From: JAWHTC01 sp032586155
Lineage (GTDB): Bacteria; Pseudomonadota; Alphaproteobacteria; Rhodobacterales; Rhodobacteraceae
NCBI RefSeq assembly: GCF_032586155.1
Contig: NZ_JAWHTC010000002.1
Location: 434,001 to 498,000, forward strand
Reading direction: 5' to 3'
Length of the DNA stretch: 64,000 nt
The notes under the pieces are model-generated. The model was not told the DNA's origin, ran no database searches, and worked only from the letters and a program-made list of their open reading frames with translations. Made by a program: the position numbers and the translations under genes. The first letter of the stretch is position 1, and every line of letters starts with the position of its first letter. Shown here one piece after another: positions 15,927 to 23,060 of this stretch.

Positions 15927-16112
15927 ATGTTGCGATTTTTGAAGACGTTCATCCACGACACGCGTGGGGCCGTGACCGTCGATTGGGTGTTTCTCAGTGC
16001 ATGTGTTGTAGGTTTGGCAGTAGCAGCCGTCGTCGCGTTGAATGACGGGACAACCGACGTGGCATCCGACACCGGCGACTATGTCGCTGAAATGTCTCCG
16101 ACAACCTTCTGA
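15927..16112 (+). CDS. Flp-pilin-like small protein
   Basis: A 61-aa protein with a strong TAAGGAGT Shine-Dalgarno (15913-15920). It has a short basic N-terminus (MLRFLKTFIHDTRG), then AVTVDWVFLSACVVGLAVAAVVAL as one hydrophobic helix, and a polar acidic tail. The Gly-AVTVDW boundary, with an acidic residue five positions into the mature part, resembles Flp/TadE prepilin processing sites. No tad/cpa assembly gene is in the window, so it may be an orphan pilin-like peptide serving a locus elsewhere. The frame upstream of 15927 is not credible coding sequence. Confidence 0.65.
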   Translation: MLRFLKTFIHDTRGAVTVDWVFLSACVVGLAVAAVVALNDGTTDVASDTGDYVAEMSPTTF

Positions 16113-16392
16113 ACCACATCCCCATCTGCGGTATAGCGCGTTCATCCGTGATGGATCGACACGCCGACCAATCTCGGCGCGGGGTTTGTCATTGTGGGTC
16201 GCGCAGGCCCTCGGGCAAAGTGCCACCACACCCGAAGACCCGGGCACCTGCAAGGGTATCGGCAACACAAATCGTTTCGGATTGATCCCCGCCACGACAA
16301 CGCGTCCTATGATGTATGACACGGCGCGGCGGCGTCAGGATTTATTGCGTCCTCGCAGCAGCCTGGCCAATCGCAAGTTTTCTGGAAGGGAA

Positions 16393-16479
16393 TGGTGCGG
16401 TCGGCGAGACTCGAACTCGCACGAGTGTTACCTCACAGCGACCTCAACGCTGCGCGTCTACCAATTCCGCCACGACCGC
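16393..16479 (-). tRNA. tRNA-Leu (anticodon GAG)
   Basis: The minus strand folds as a class II tRNA: acceptor GCGGTCG/CGACCGC, D-arm TGGCGGAATTGGTAGACGCG, anticodon stem CAGCG/CGCTG around loop TTGAGGT (anticodon GAG), a long variable arm, and T-arm GCGAGTTCGAGTCTCGC. The CCA end is encoded. Acceptor, anticodon and T stems all pair perfectly. GAG reads CUC/CUU leucine codons. The 280 bp between the pilin-like gene and this tRNA show no gene. Confidence 0.95.
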
Positions 16480-16580
16480 ACTGTCTTGACTTAGGTGATG
16501 GCCCTATAGCGAAGCGCCCCGGCGATGTGAAGAGGGAATCATGGGCCTCGCTGCGATTTCTTTCGCCCCGCTCGGGCCGG

Positions 16581-16862
16581 TTATTTCAACTCGACCTCGA
16601 CAAAGCTCATCGCCATGTCGCCCGCGTTGGTCACGTTATGCTCGACACCTTCGTCGCGGGCATAGGATGTCCCGGCTGGAACCACCACCTCACGCACCGC
16701 GCCGCCGGGTTCTTCCAGCCGCATGTGACAGTCGGTAATCGCCACGATCACGTAATCCATCCCGTGACGATGCCAGCCGGTTTCGGCCCCCGGGGCAAAA
16801 TCGAACCGCGTCACCCGGGTTCGATCATCGTCGATCATCTGCGTTGCCTCAGCCTGCGTCAT
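16581..16862 (-). CDS. Cupin domain protein
   Basis: A 93-aa single-domain cupin. The first cupin motif is represented by ETGWHRHGMDYVIVAI, with two His and later acidic residues as candidate metal ligands, and the second by EHNVTNAGD. Such small cupins bind a metal and a small organic acid or sugar; some are sensors or isomerases. No partner gene is adjacent: the tRNA lies downstream, and the FrnE-like gene is divergent, 81 bp away. Confidence 0.8.
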   Translation of the reverse strand: MTQAEATQMIDDDRTRVTRFDFAPGAETGWHRHGMDYVIVAITDCHMRLEEPGGAVREVVVPAGTSYARDEGVEHNVTNAGDMAMSFVEVELK

Positions 16863-16943
16863 ACGCCCTCCCGATCCTCAAAACACACACGCGTGACTGC
16901 GCCGCCCTTGCCAGAAACCGCCACACCCCCCACCATAGAAGCC

Positions 16944-17609
16944 ATGAACACCCCTGTCACCGACATACCCGCCCCGCTGCGCATCGACATCGTCTCGGAC
17001 GTGGTCTGCCCCTGGTGCATCATCGGCTACAGCCAGCTGGCCCGCGCCATCGACCAGACCGACGCATCGGTGCAAATCCTCTGGCACCCGTTCGAACTGA
17101 ACCCGCAGATGCCACCCCAGGGCCAGAACCTGCGCGAACACCTAGCCGAGAAATACGGCACCACTGTCGAGGACAGCATCAAGGCCCGGGCCCAGCTGAC
17201 GGAACTGGGGGCATCGCACGGGTTTACTTTCAACTTCTCCGACGACAGCCGCATGGTGAACACCTTCCATGCCCATCAACTGATCGAATTGGCCGAGACG
17301 CAGGGGCGGCAGACAGACATGAAACTGGCCCTGTTCAAGGCACATTTCAGCGATGGGCGCGATGTGTCGGATATCGCCACCCTCGCCGCCATAGCAGGCG
17401 AGCTCGGCCTCGATGCCTCGGATGCGCAATCAGCGCTGACCGAAAACCGCTTCGCGGGCGAGGTTCGCACGATGCAGAAATTCTGGATCGACAAGGGCGT
17501 TCGCGGGGTGCCGGCGATGGTGTTCGACCTGAAACACCTGGTCACCGGCGCACAGGGGGTCGATACCTATGCCCAGCTGCTGAAACGGTTTTCTCCGGCA
17601 CCGGCCTGA
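16944..17609 (+). CDS. DsbA family / FrnE-like thioredoxin-fold oxidoreductase
   Basis: A 221-aa cytoplasmic protein (no signal peptide) of the DSBA thioredoxin fold. The active site is CPWC at residues 22-25 in the SDVVCPWCIIG context, and the cis-proline region is GVRGVPAMVF near 183-192. This matches FrnE and polyketide-associated disulfide isomerases. It is likely a cytosolic thiol-disulfide oxidoreductase used under oxidative or metal stress. The frame is open far upstream through the tRNA region, but the ATG at 16944 begins the conserved part. Confidence 0.85.
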   Translation: MNTPVTDIPAPLRIDIVSDVVCPWCIIGYSQLARAIDQTDASVQILWHPFELNPQMPPQGQNLREHLAEKYGTTVEDSIKARAQLTELGASHGFTFNFSDDSRMVNTFHAHQLIELAETQGRQTDMKLALFKAHFSDGRDVSDIATLAAIAGELGLDASDAQSALTENRFAGEVRTMQKFWIDKGVRGVPAMVFDLKHLVTGAQGVDTYAQLLKRFSPAPA

Positions 17610-17630
17610 CGCCACCGGCCCGAAACCTGG

Positions 17631-17668
17631 CTTTTCCTCTTGCCAGAAATATCCCCGCCGGAGGCTCC
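17631..17668 (+). repeat. AAATATCCC-type 3'-end repeat
   Basis: TTTTCCTCTTGCCAGAAATA at 17632-17651 is followed by TCCCCGCCGGAGGCTCCGA, immediately behind the FrnE-like gene. It shares the CTCTTGC...AAATATCCC core with the copies near 8031 and 29095, and more loosely with the inverted copy near 45331. No long perfect stem here; GCCGGAGGC is only a short fold. Confidence 0.5.
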
Positions 17669-17804
17669 GACGGCGCCGGCATCCATGCCCCTTTCGGCTC
17701 TTGCCCGGCATTGCCGCCCGAGCGCGTCGGGGCGGGCGGGGGACGCGTGAGGGTGGCAATTCCCGAAACCTTGCCATCCTCGCCCACAATGTTATCCCCT
17801 TCCC

Positions 17805-18461
17805 ATGATCGAATGGAAAATCTCTGACGGGCTTACCGATTACTCCGATGCCCTGCATTTCATGGAGGACCGCGCCAATGCCATCGCGGCGGGCGAGGCC
17901 GAGGAATGCATCTGGCTACTAGAGCACCCACCGCTTTACACCGCAGGCACCAGTGCCAAGCGCGAAGACCTGACCGACCCCGACCGCTTCCCGGTCTACG
18001 AGGCCCGGCGCGGCGGGCAATACACCTATCATGGCCCCGGACAGCGGGTGGTCTATGTCATGCTCGACGTCGGTAAACGCGGTCATGACGTGCGCCGCTT
18101 CGTCGCGCAACTCGAGGAATGGGTCATCGCCACCCTGGCCGAGTTCAACATCCAGGGTGAAATCCGCGAGGGTCGCGTCGGTGTCTGGGTCACGCGGCCC
18201 GAAAAGCCCGCTAACCCCGACGGCACCCCGCGCGAAGACAAGGTCGCCGCCATCGGCATCCGCCTGCGCAAATGGGTTAGCTTCCACGGCATCTCGATCA
18301 ATGTTGAACCAGATCTGTCTCATTTCGACGGTATTGTGCCCTGCGGCATCACCGAACACGGCGTCACCAGCCTGGTCGACCTCGGTCTTCCGGTCGTCAT
18401 GGGCGATGTCGACATCGCTTTAAAATCTACCTTTGAAGCGGTGTTCACTTCTTCGGCATAA
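17805..18461 (+). CDS. lipB: Lipoyl(octanoyl) transferase
   Basis: A 218-aa enzyme that transfers octanoyl from octanoyl-ACP to lipoyl domains, the first step of lipoate synthesis. RGGQYTYHGPGQRVVY, the catalytic-lysine segment DKVAAIGIRLRKWVSFHG and the catalytic-cysteine segment FDGIVPCGI (Cys near 180) are all intact. The length is normal for the family. Monocistronic here, 196 nt after the FrnE-like gene and 125 nt before the cytochrome c gene. Confidence 0.95.
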   Translation: MIEWKISDGLTDYSDALHFMEDRANAIAAGEAEECIWLLEHPPLYTAGTSAKREDLTDPDRFPVYEARRGGQYTYHGPGQRVVYVMLDVGKRGHDVRRFVAQLEEWVIATLAEFNIQGEIREGRVGVWVTRPEKPANPDGTPREDKVAAIGIRLRKWVSFHGISINVEPDLSHFDGIVPCGITEHGVTSLVDLGLPVVMGDVDIALKSTFEAVFTSSA

Positions 18462-18585
18462 AGCCGCCAAACCCCTGAAACAAAGTATGTCTGCGACAAA
18501 TCATCCAAACGAATGGCTTGTCACCACACCACCCCCGGCTATATCAATGCGCGAAACCAAACTGCCATTAGGAATCGAGGTTACT

Positions 18586-19029
18586 ATGAAGAACGTTTTG
18601 ACCACTGCCGCCACTCTGTTGGCTCTCGCCGCCCCGGCGCTTGCAGAAGGCGACGCTGCAAAAGGCGAAAAAACTTTCAAGAAGTGCAAGTCATGCCACA
18701 AGATCGAAACCCCTGATGGCGAGATGATCATGAAGGGCGGCAAGACCGGCCCGAACCTCTATGGCATCATCGGTGCCACCGCTGGCGGCGCCGAAGGTTT
18801 CAAATATGGCAATGGCCTGAAAGACGCCGCCGAAGCCGGCTTTGTCTGGACCGAAGCCGCCCTGGCCGAATATGTCGTCGACCCCAAGAAATGGCTCGAT
18901 GCTCAGGGCTTCGCCAAGAAATCGAAAATGTCGTTCAAACTCAAGAAGGGCGGGGAAGACGTAGCGGCTTATCTGGCGACCCATTCGCCCGCGCCTGAAG
19001 GCGGTGAAGACGCGGCCGCATCGGATTGA
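18586..19029 (+). CDS. Periplasmic cytochrome c (c2/c-550 type)
   Basis: A 147-aa class I cytochrome c. A cleavable signal peptide (about 1-20, ending APALA) is followed by one heme site, CKSCH at residues 35-39, and a probable Met axial ligand in KKSKMSFKLKK near residue 122. The C-terminal tail is acidic (PEGGEDAAASD). It probably carries electrons between the bc1 complex and the aa3 oxidase, whose subunit I is encoded next. A GAGG element precedes the ATG, and a rho-independent terminator follows. Confidence 0.9.
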   Translation: MKNVLTTAATLLALAAPALAEGDAAKGEKTFKKCKSCHKIETPDGEMIMKGGKTGPNLYGIIGATAGGAEGFKYGNGLKDAAEAGFVWTEAALAEYVVDPKKWLDAQGFAKKSKMSFKLKKGGEDVAAYLATHSPAPEGGEDAAASD

Positions 19030-19072
19030 TCCGAGCCTTCCGCAATTCGCGGTAATTTTGACAGAATCACCT

Positions 19073-19100
19073 AACGGGGGCTTCACAGCCTCCGTTTTTG
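19073..19100 (+). terminator. Rho-independent terminator after cytochrome c
   Basis: A 9-bp stem, AACGGGGGC/GCCTCCGTT (19073-19081 and 19088-19096, one G-T pair), with a 6-nt loop and a TTTTTG run. It lies 44 nt behind the cytochrome c stop, separating that transcript from ctaD. Confidence 0.8.
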
Positions 19101-19167
19101 TTGCATCGCAAATACCTGTTAAATTGGGTATTTTTGCCCGTTTTCCACCTAGGTGCGACAAAATAAT

Positions 19168-19181
19168 TTGATCCAGATCAA
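19168..19181 (+). promoter_or_regulatory. FNR/FnrL box upstream of ctaD
   Basis: TTGATCCAGATCAA is a perfect match to the TTGAT-N4-ATCAA consensus of FNR/FnrL-type oxygen sensors, with matching T/A flanks. It lies 105 bp before the ctaD start in the 256-bp gap after the cytochrome c terminator. In Rhodobacterales FnrL balances high- and low-oxygen respiratory oxidases, so oxygen control of aa3 oxidase is the natural reading; activation or repression depends on the unmapped transcription start. Confidence 0.75.
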
Positions 19182-19285
19182 ATTCAGCCGTTGCCCCGTC
19201 CCAGCCCGCAATTTAAAACCGGAGCTGGACAGGTGCGCGGATTCCCCGCAATCCGCGCCAATATGAATGCAACAGGAGGCACCGC

Positions 19286-20959
19286 ATGGCAGACGCAGCC
19301 ATTCACGGGCACGACCATGAAGACAACCGTGGGTTCTTTACCCGCTGGTTCATGTCGACCAACCACAAAGACATCGGGATTCTCTACCTGATCGTATCGG
19401 CCGTCGTCGGCCTGATCGCCGTTCTTCTCACCGTATTCATGCGGATCGAACTGATGCAGCCGGGCGTACAACACATGTGCCTCGAAGGGTTCCGCCTGTT
19501 CGGCGGTGCCACAGCGGATTGTACCCCGAACGGTCACCTCTGGAACGTGATGATCACCTATCACGGCGTCCTGATGATGTTCTTCGTGGTCATTCCCGCC
19601 CTGTTCGGAGGTTTCGGCAACTATTTCATGCCGTTGCAGATCGGTGCACCGGACATGGCCTTCCCGCGGATGAACAACTTGTCGTTCTGGATGTATGTCG
19701 CCGGCACCTCGCTCGGTGTCGCCTCGCTGTTCAGTCCCGGTGGCAATGATCAGCTCGGCTCCGGCGTGGGCTGGGTGCTCTACCCGCCGCTCTCCACGCT
19801 CGAAGGTGGCATGTCCATGGACCTTGCCATCTTTGCCGTGCACGTCTCGGGCGCATCCTCGATCCTGGGTGCGATCAACATGATCACCACCTTCCTGAAC
19901 ATGCGCGCGCCGGGCATGACGCTGTTCAAGGTGCCGCTGTTCTCGTGGTCGATCTTTGTCACCGCATGGCTGATCCTTCTGTCGCTGCCGGTTCTGGCAG
20001 GCGCTATCACCATGCTGCTGACCGACCGGAACTTCGGCACGACCTTCTTTGACCCAAGCGGTGGTGGTGACCCGATCCTGTATCAGCACATCCTGTGGTT
20101 CTTCGGTCACCCGGAAGTCTACATCGTGATCCTGCCCGGGTTCGGCCTGATCTCCCACGTGTTTGCCACCTTCTCGCGCAAGCCCGTCTTCGGCTACCTT
20201 CCAATGGTCTGGGCGATCATCGCGATCGGTGCCGTGGGCTTCGTCGTCTGGGCGCACCACATGTACACCGTCGGCATGTCGCTCAGCCAGCAGTCCTACT
20301 TCATGCTGGCGACCATGGTCATCGCGGTCCCGACAGGGGTGAAGATCTTCTCTTGGATTGCCACCATGTGGGGCGGTTCGGTCGAGTTCAAGACGCCGAT
20401 GCTGTTTGCCTTCGGCTTCCTGATCCTCTTCACCATGGGTGGTGTGACCGGTATCGTGCTCAGCCAAGCTGGCGTCGACCGGGCCTATCACGACACCTAC
20501 TATGTCGTGGCGCACTTCCACTACACCATGTCGATGGGCGCAGCCTTCACCATCTTCGCCGGGGTCTACTTCTACATCGGCAAGATGTCGGGCCGCCAAT
20601 ACCCGGAATTCTGGGGCAAGGTGCACTTCTGGATGTTCTTCATCGGCGTGAACCTGACCTTCTTCCCGCAGCACTTCCTGGGTCGTCAGGGCATGCCGCG
20701 TCGCTACATCGACTACCCCGAGGCATTTGCATATTGGAACTATGTCTCCAGCTGGGGTGCTCTGCTCAGCTTCGCCTCCTTCGTTCTGTTCTTCGGCATC
20801 ATTTTCTACACGCTGACCCGTGGCGCACGTGTGACCGAGAACAACTACTGGAACGAATATGCTGACACGCTCGAGTGGACGCTGCCGTCGCCGCCGCCCG
20901 AGCACACGTTCGAGATCCTTCCCAAGCGGGAAGACTGGGACAAGCAACACAGCCATTAA
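19286..20959 (+). CDS. ctaD: Cytochrome c oxidase subunit I (aa3 type)
   Basis: A 557-aa heme-copper oxidase core subunit with twelve membrane helices. Heme and copper ligands are visible: TYHG (H93, heme a), FFGHPEVYIVIL (CuB His with the cross-linked Tyr), WAHHMYTVGM (CuB His pair) and HFHYTMSMGA (heme a and a3 His). It reduces oxygen to water and pumps protons. The gene stands alone; subunits II and III are not in the window, as in some Rhodobacter genomes where ctaD is separate. An AGGAGG ribosome site (19274-19279) precedes the ATG, an FNR box lies upstream, and a strong terminator follows. Confidence 0.97.
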   Translation: MADAAIHGHDHEDNRGFFTRWFMSTNHKDIGILYLIVSAVVGLIAVLLTVFMRIELMQPGVQHMCLEGFRLFGGATADCTPNGHLWNVMITYHGVLMMFFVVIPALFGGFGNYFMPLQIGAPDMAFPRMNNLSFWMYVAGTSLGVASLFSPGGNDQLGSGVGWVLYPPLSTLEGGMSMDLAIFAVHVSGASSILGAINMITTFLNMRAPGMTLFKVPLFSWSIFVTAWLILLSLPVLAGAITMLLTDRNFGTTFFDPSGGGDPILYQHILWFFGHPEVYIVILPGFGLISHVFATFSRKPVFGYLPMVWAIIAIGAVGFVVWAHHMYTVGMSLSQQSYFMLATMVIAVPTGVKIFSWIATMWGGSVEFKTPMLFAFGFLILFTMGGVTGIVLSQAGVDRAYHDTYYVVAHFHYTMSMGAAFTIFAGVYFYIGKMSGRQYPEFWGKVHFWMFFIGVNLTFFPQHFLGRQGMPRRYIDYPEAFAYWNYVSSWGALLSFASFVLFFGIIFYTLTRGARVTENNYWNEYADTLEWTLPSPPPEHTFEILPKREDWDKQHSH

Positions 20960-20983
20960 GGGGCTCTGAAAAACGCGCGAACG

Positions 20984-21018
20984 GGGCTCCGGGTAATTCC
21001 GGAGCCCTTTTCTTTTCC
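20984..21018 (+). terminator. Rho-independent terminator after ctaD
   Basis: A perfect 9-bp stem, GGGCTCCGG/CCGGAGCCC, with loop GTAATT, followed by TTTTCTTTT. It lies 24 nt behind the ctaD stop and ends that transcript before the sulfotransferase gene. Confidence 0.92.
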
Positions 21019-21038
21019 GACAACAAACATTGCCCGTC

Positions 21039-21800
21039 ATGGTTCAGCGACCACCCAAATCAATATTGATATGCACAACGCCGCGATCTGGCAGCACACT
21101 GCTGTGCTCGCTGCTGTTGTCATCGGGCGTCGCGGGAAATCCTGAATCGTGGTTCCGCCACGAAGACAGGGCCGCATATGCGGAGGAATGGAAGGTTGAC
21201 AGAAACGACTTCCCCGCCTTTCTTGCCGCCGCCATTCGGCAGGGACGGGGCGCAAACCAGACCTTTGCCTGTCGCCTCATGTACGACACACAGCAGGAGT
21301 TGCTGAAGGAATTGCAATCTGCATTCGGGCCGCATACCGATCCCGAGCTTTTGGCGCATGCTTTTGGTCAGGCCGACTTTGTCTTTCTTGAGCGCAGCAA
21401 CAAGGTAGCTCAGGCCATTTCCTACTATCGGGCTGCGTCAGGCGGCCTGTGGCATCGCAATGCCGATGGTTCGATCCTCGAAGCAACGAGCGCTTTGAAT
21501 TCCGAACCACCTGAATATGACTACGATGCCATCAACACTTATCTCAACATTGTCAAAACCGACGCTAGATTGTGGCGCGACTGGTTCACGCTTCACGACA
21601 TAGCACCGATCAAGATCAACTACGAAGACCTCTCCCAAAACCCCGAAGGAGCGGCGACTGATCTCTTGACGCGCCTGGAGCGGTCTCCGACTGCACCAAT
21701 CCGCATTGGCACCGCCCGGCTTGCGGATGAGCTTAATCTCGCCTGGGAAACACGCTTCAAAGACGATCAAAGCCTCAAACAGAATTCCGATGCCTCATAA
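21039..21800 (+). CDS. Stf0-type sulfotransferase
   Basis: A 253-aa sulfotransferase-fold protein. The PAPS 5'-phosphosulfate loop TPRSGSTLLCSLLLSSG lies near residues 14-30, and the 3'-phosphate region FLERSNKVAQAISYYRA near 114-130; the GNPESWFRHED segment resembles Stf0 of mycobacteria. It probably transfers sulfate to a sugar or lipid. The ATG at 21039 is chosen; the frame begins with a TTG three codons earlier. Base composition is visibly less GC-rich than ctaD, hinting at later acquisition. The last codons overlap the start of the DUF2244 gene. Confidence 0.8.
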   Translation: MVQRPPKSILICTTPRSGSTLLCSLLLSSGVAGNPESWFRHEDRAAYAEEWKVDRNDFPAFLAAAIRQGRGANQTFACRLMYDTQQELLKELQSAFGPHTDPELLAHAFGQADFVFLERSNKVAQAISYYRAASGGLWHRNADGSILEATSALNSEPPEYDYDAINTYLNIVKTDARLWRDWFTLHDIAPIKINYEDLSQNPEGAATDLLTRLERSPTAPIRIGTARLADELNLAWETRFKDDQSLKQNSDAS

Positions 21801-22278
21801 GTGGTCCAACACCCCCTCCAGACATCAGGCAACCCTCTGGCCCCACCGTTCCCTGCCTCGGCGCGGCTTTGCAGCGATCATTCTTCTGGCTTTCACCCTG
21901 ATCACCATCCCCCTCTACGGGCTCTTGGGCACGGTATTCCTCTGGGGCCTCCTGCCCTTCCTCATGGCCGCCGTGGCCGGGCTCTGGTGGGCGCTGGAGC
22001 ATACTTACAAAACGGCGGAGGTGCTCGAGGTGCTGGCCATCACGCCCCAAACCACCACGCTGATCCACCAGCCCCGCAAAGGCGAGATCCTGATCTGGGA
22101 CTGCAACACCTACTGGGTCCGGGTCGAAATTCACTCTTCCGGCGGCCCGGTACCGCATTACATCACCCTCACCGGCAACAATCGCACGGTCGAAATCGGC
22201 TCTTTCCTCTCGGAAGAGGAGCGCTGTCGCCTGATCCTCGAGATCGAGAAATCCCTGGGCGAAATGAAGACACCGTAG
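21790..22278 (+). CDS. DUF2244 membrane protein
   Basis: A 162-aa protein with two adjacent hydrophobic helices (about 29-50 and 52-69) followed by a cytoplasmic beta-rich domain (EVLAITPQTTTLIHQPRK, YWVRVEIHS, IEIGSFLSEEER-like end). This is the DUF2244 architecture, whose function is unknown. It begins 11 nt inside the sulfotransferase gene in another frame. Its TAG stop codon forms part of a GTAGGG-headed REP hairpin. Confidence 0.75.
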   Translation: MPHKWSNTPSRHQATLWPHRSLPRRGFAAIILLAFTLITIPLYGLLGTVFLWGLLPFLMAAVAGLWWALEHTYKTAEVLEVLAITPQTTTLIHQPRKGEILIWDCNTYWVRVEIHSSGGPVPHYITLTGNNRTVEIGSFLSEEERCRLILEIEKSLGEMKTP

Positions 22279-22298
22279 GGTGCGTGCTCGCACGCACC
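22275..22298 (+). repeat. REP hairpin, GTAG-headed
   Basis: GTAG head, then a perfect 9-bp stem GGTGCGTGC/GCACGCACC (22279-22287 and 22290-22298) with a TC loop. The stop codon of the DUF2244 gene lies in the head. It sits between two convergent genes. Confidence 0.75.
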
Positions 22299-22303
22299 TT
22301 CCC

Positions 22304-23029
22304 TCACCACAAGAACCGAAACGCCCGCTTCAACTCGTCCACCCCGCCATTCTCATACCAGCGCCCATGCGCCAGAATGATCCGTTCCGGCCCCCAGCCG
22401 ATCATTCGTTCAACAGCGTCACGCAACGCCGCACGATCTCGAAACGTCGCCCGCATGTCCCGTGGCATCTGCCCATCCGGGTCGCGAATCCCGCCCAGCC
22501 GCGTGGCAATCCTCATCCACCACGACAGGTTCTTGGCCTCAAAGTTTTCGATTAGGTCGGTCAGGATCAATGTCTTCGACGCGCGATGAAAGAACACCGC
22601 CTCACGGTGTACCGAAGACCCTTCCACGATAATCTGTTCGATCTCCCCGGCCCAGGTCGCTGCGGCCTCGCCACCAAGATCATGATCGAAACGCAGCTCC
22701 CTCCCCGCCTTCGCCGCCCGCTCCGCTACCCCCGGTGCAGCCCAGGCCACGGCCTCGGGAAACGCCGCCTGCCATTCCCCGACATAAGCGTAGTGAATCC
22801 AATTCGGCGCAACCAGATGCGCCACCGGCCCCAGCTTCGCCACCTCGTCCCGCAAGCCGTCTGTCAGAAGGGTTGGCGAATGCACCCATAAATCGCCACC
22901 CTCCAACCGCACCAACGTGGCACGGGTGGAGAATGGCATCCCGTAAAACCGGATCGCCGGACCATCCACGATCCAGATTCCCGGCCCCGCCGGTTTCAGT
23001 GTGTTAAGCGGTTCATAGCCGGTCGCCAT
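22304..23029 (-). CDS. DUF4336 (metallo-beta-lactamase-like) protein
   Basis: A 241-aa protein that resembles DUF4336, a family with a degenerate metallo-beta-lactamase fold. The usual HxHxDH zinc motif is replaced by APNWIHYAYVGEW near residue 95, while the later acidic and His positions (LILTDLIENFE, IILAHGRWYEN) are kept. Whether it binds metal is uncertain. It lies downstream of lysK on the same strand with a REP hairpin between, so they may be co-transcribed. Confidence 0.75.
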   Translation of the reverse strand: MATGYEPLNTLKPAGPGIWIVDGPAIRFYGMPFSTRATLVRLEGGDLWVHSPTLLTDGLRDEVAKLGPVAHLVAPNWIHYAYVGEWQAAFPEAVAWAAPGVAERAAKAGRELRFDHDLGGEAAATWAGEIEQIIVEGSSVHREAVFFHRASKTLILTDLIENFEAKNLSWWMRIATRLGGIRDPDGQMPRDMRATFRDRAALRDAVERMIGWGPERIILAHGRWYENGGVDELKRAFRFLW

Positions 23030-23033
23030 ACCC

Positions 23034-23055
23034 CTAGGGTGCGCTTCAGCGCACC
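23034..23055 (+). repeat. REP hairpin between lysK and the DUF4336 gene
   Basis: A CTAGGG head (one change from GTAGGG) and a perfect 8-bp stem GGTGCGCT/AGCGCACC (23038-23045 and 23048-23055) with a TC loop. It lies in the 31-bp gap between two minus-strand genes. Confidence 0.65.
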
Positions 23056-23060
23056 GCGGG

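Noticed and set aside
16392..16943. N-terminal extension of the FrnE-like protein
   Set aside because: The open frame passes through the antisense of the tRNA and the cupin gene; conserved sequence starts only at 16944.
19184..21040. 618-codon minus-strand open frame
   Set aside because: It is exactly antisense to ctaD, which has all oxidase ligands; the translation is His/Glu/Arg-rich, typical of a shadow frame in GC-rich DNA.
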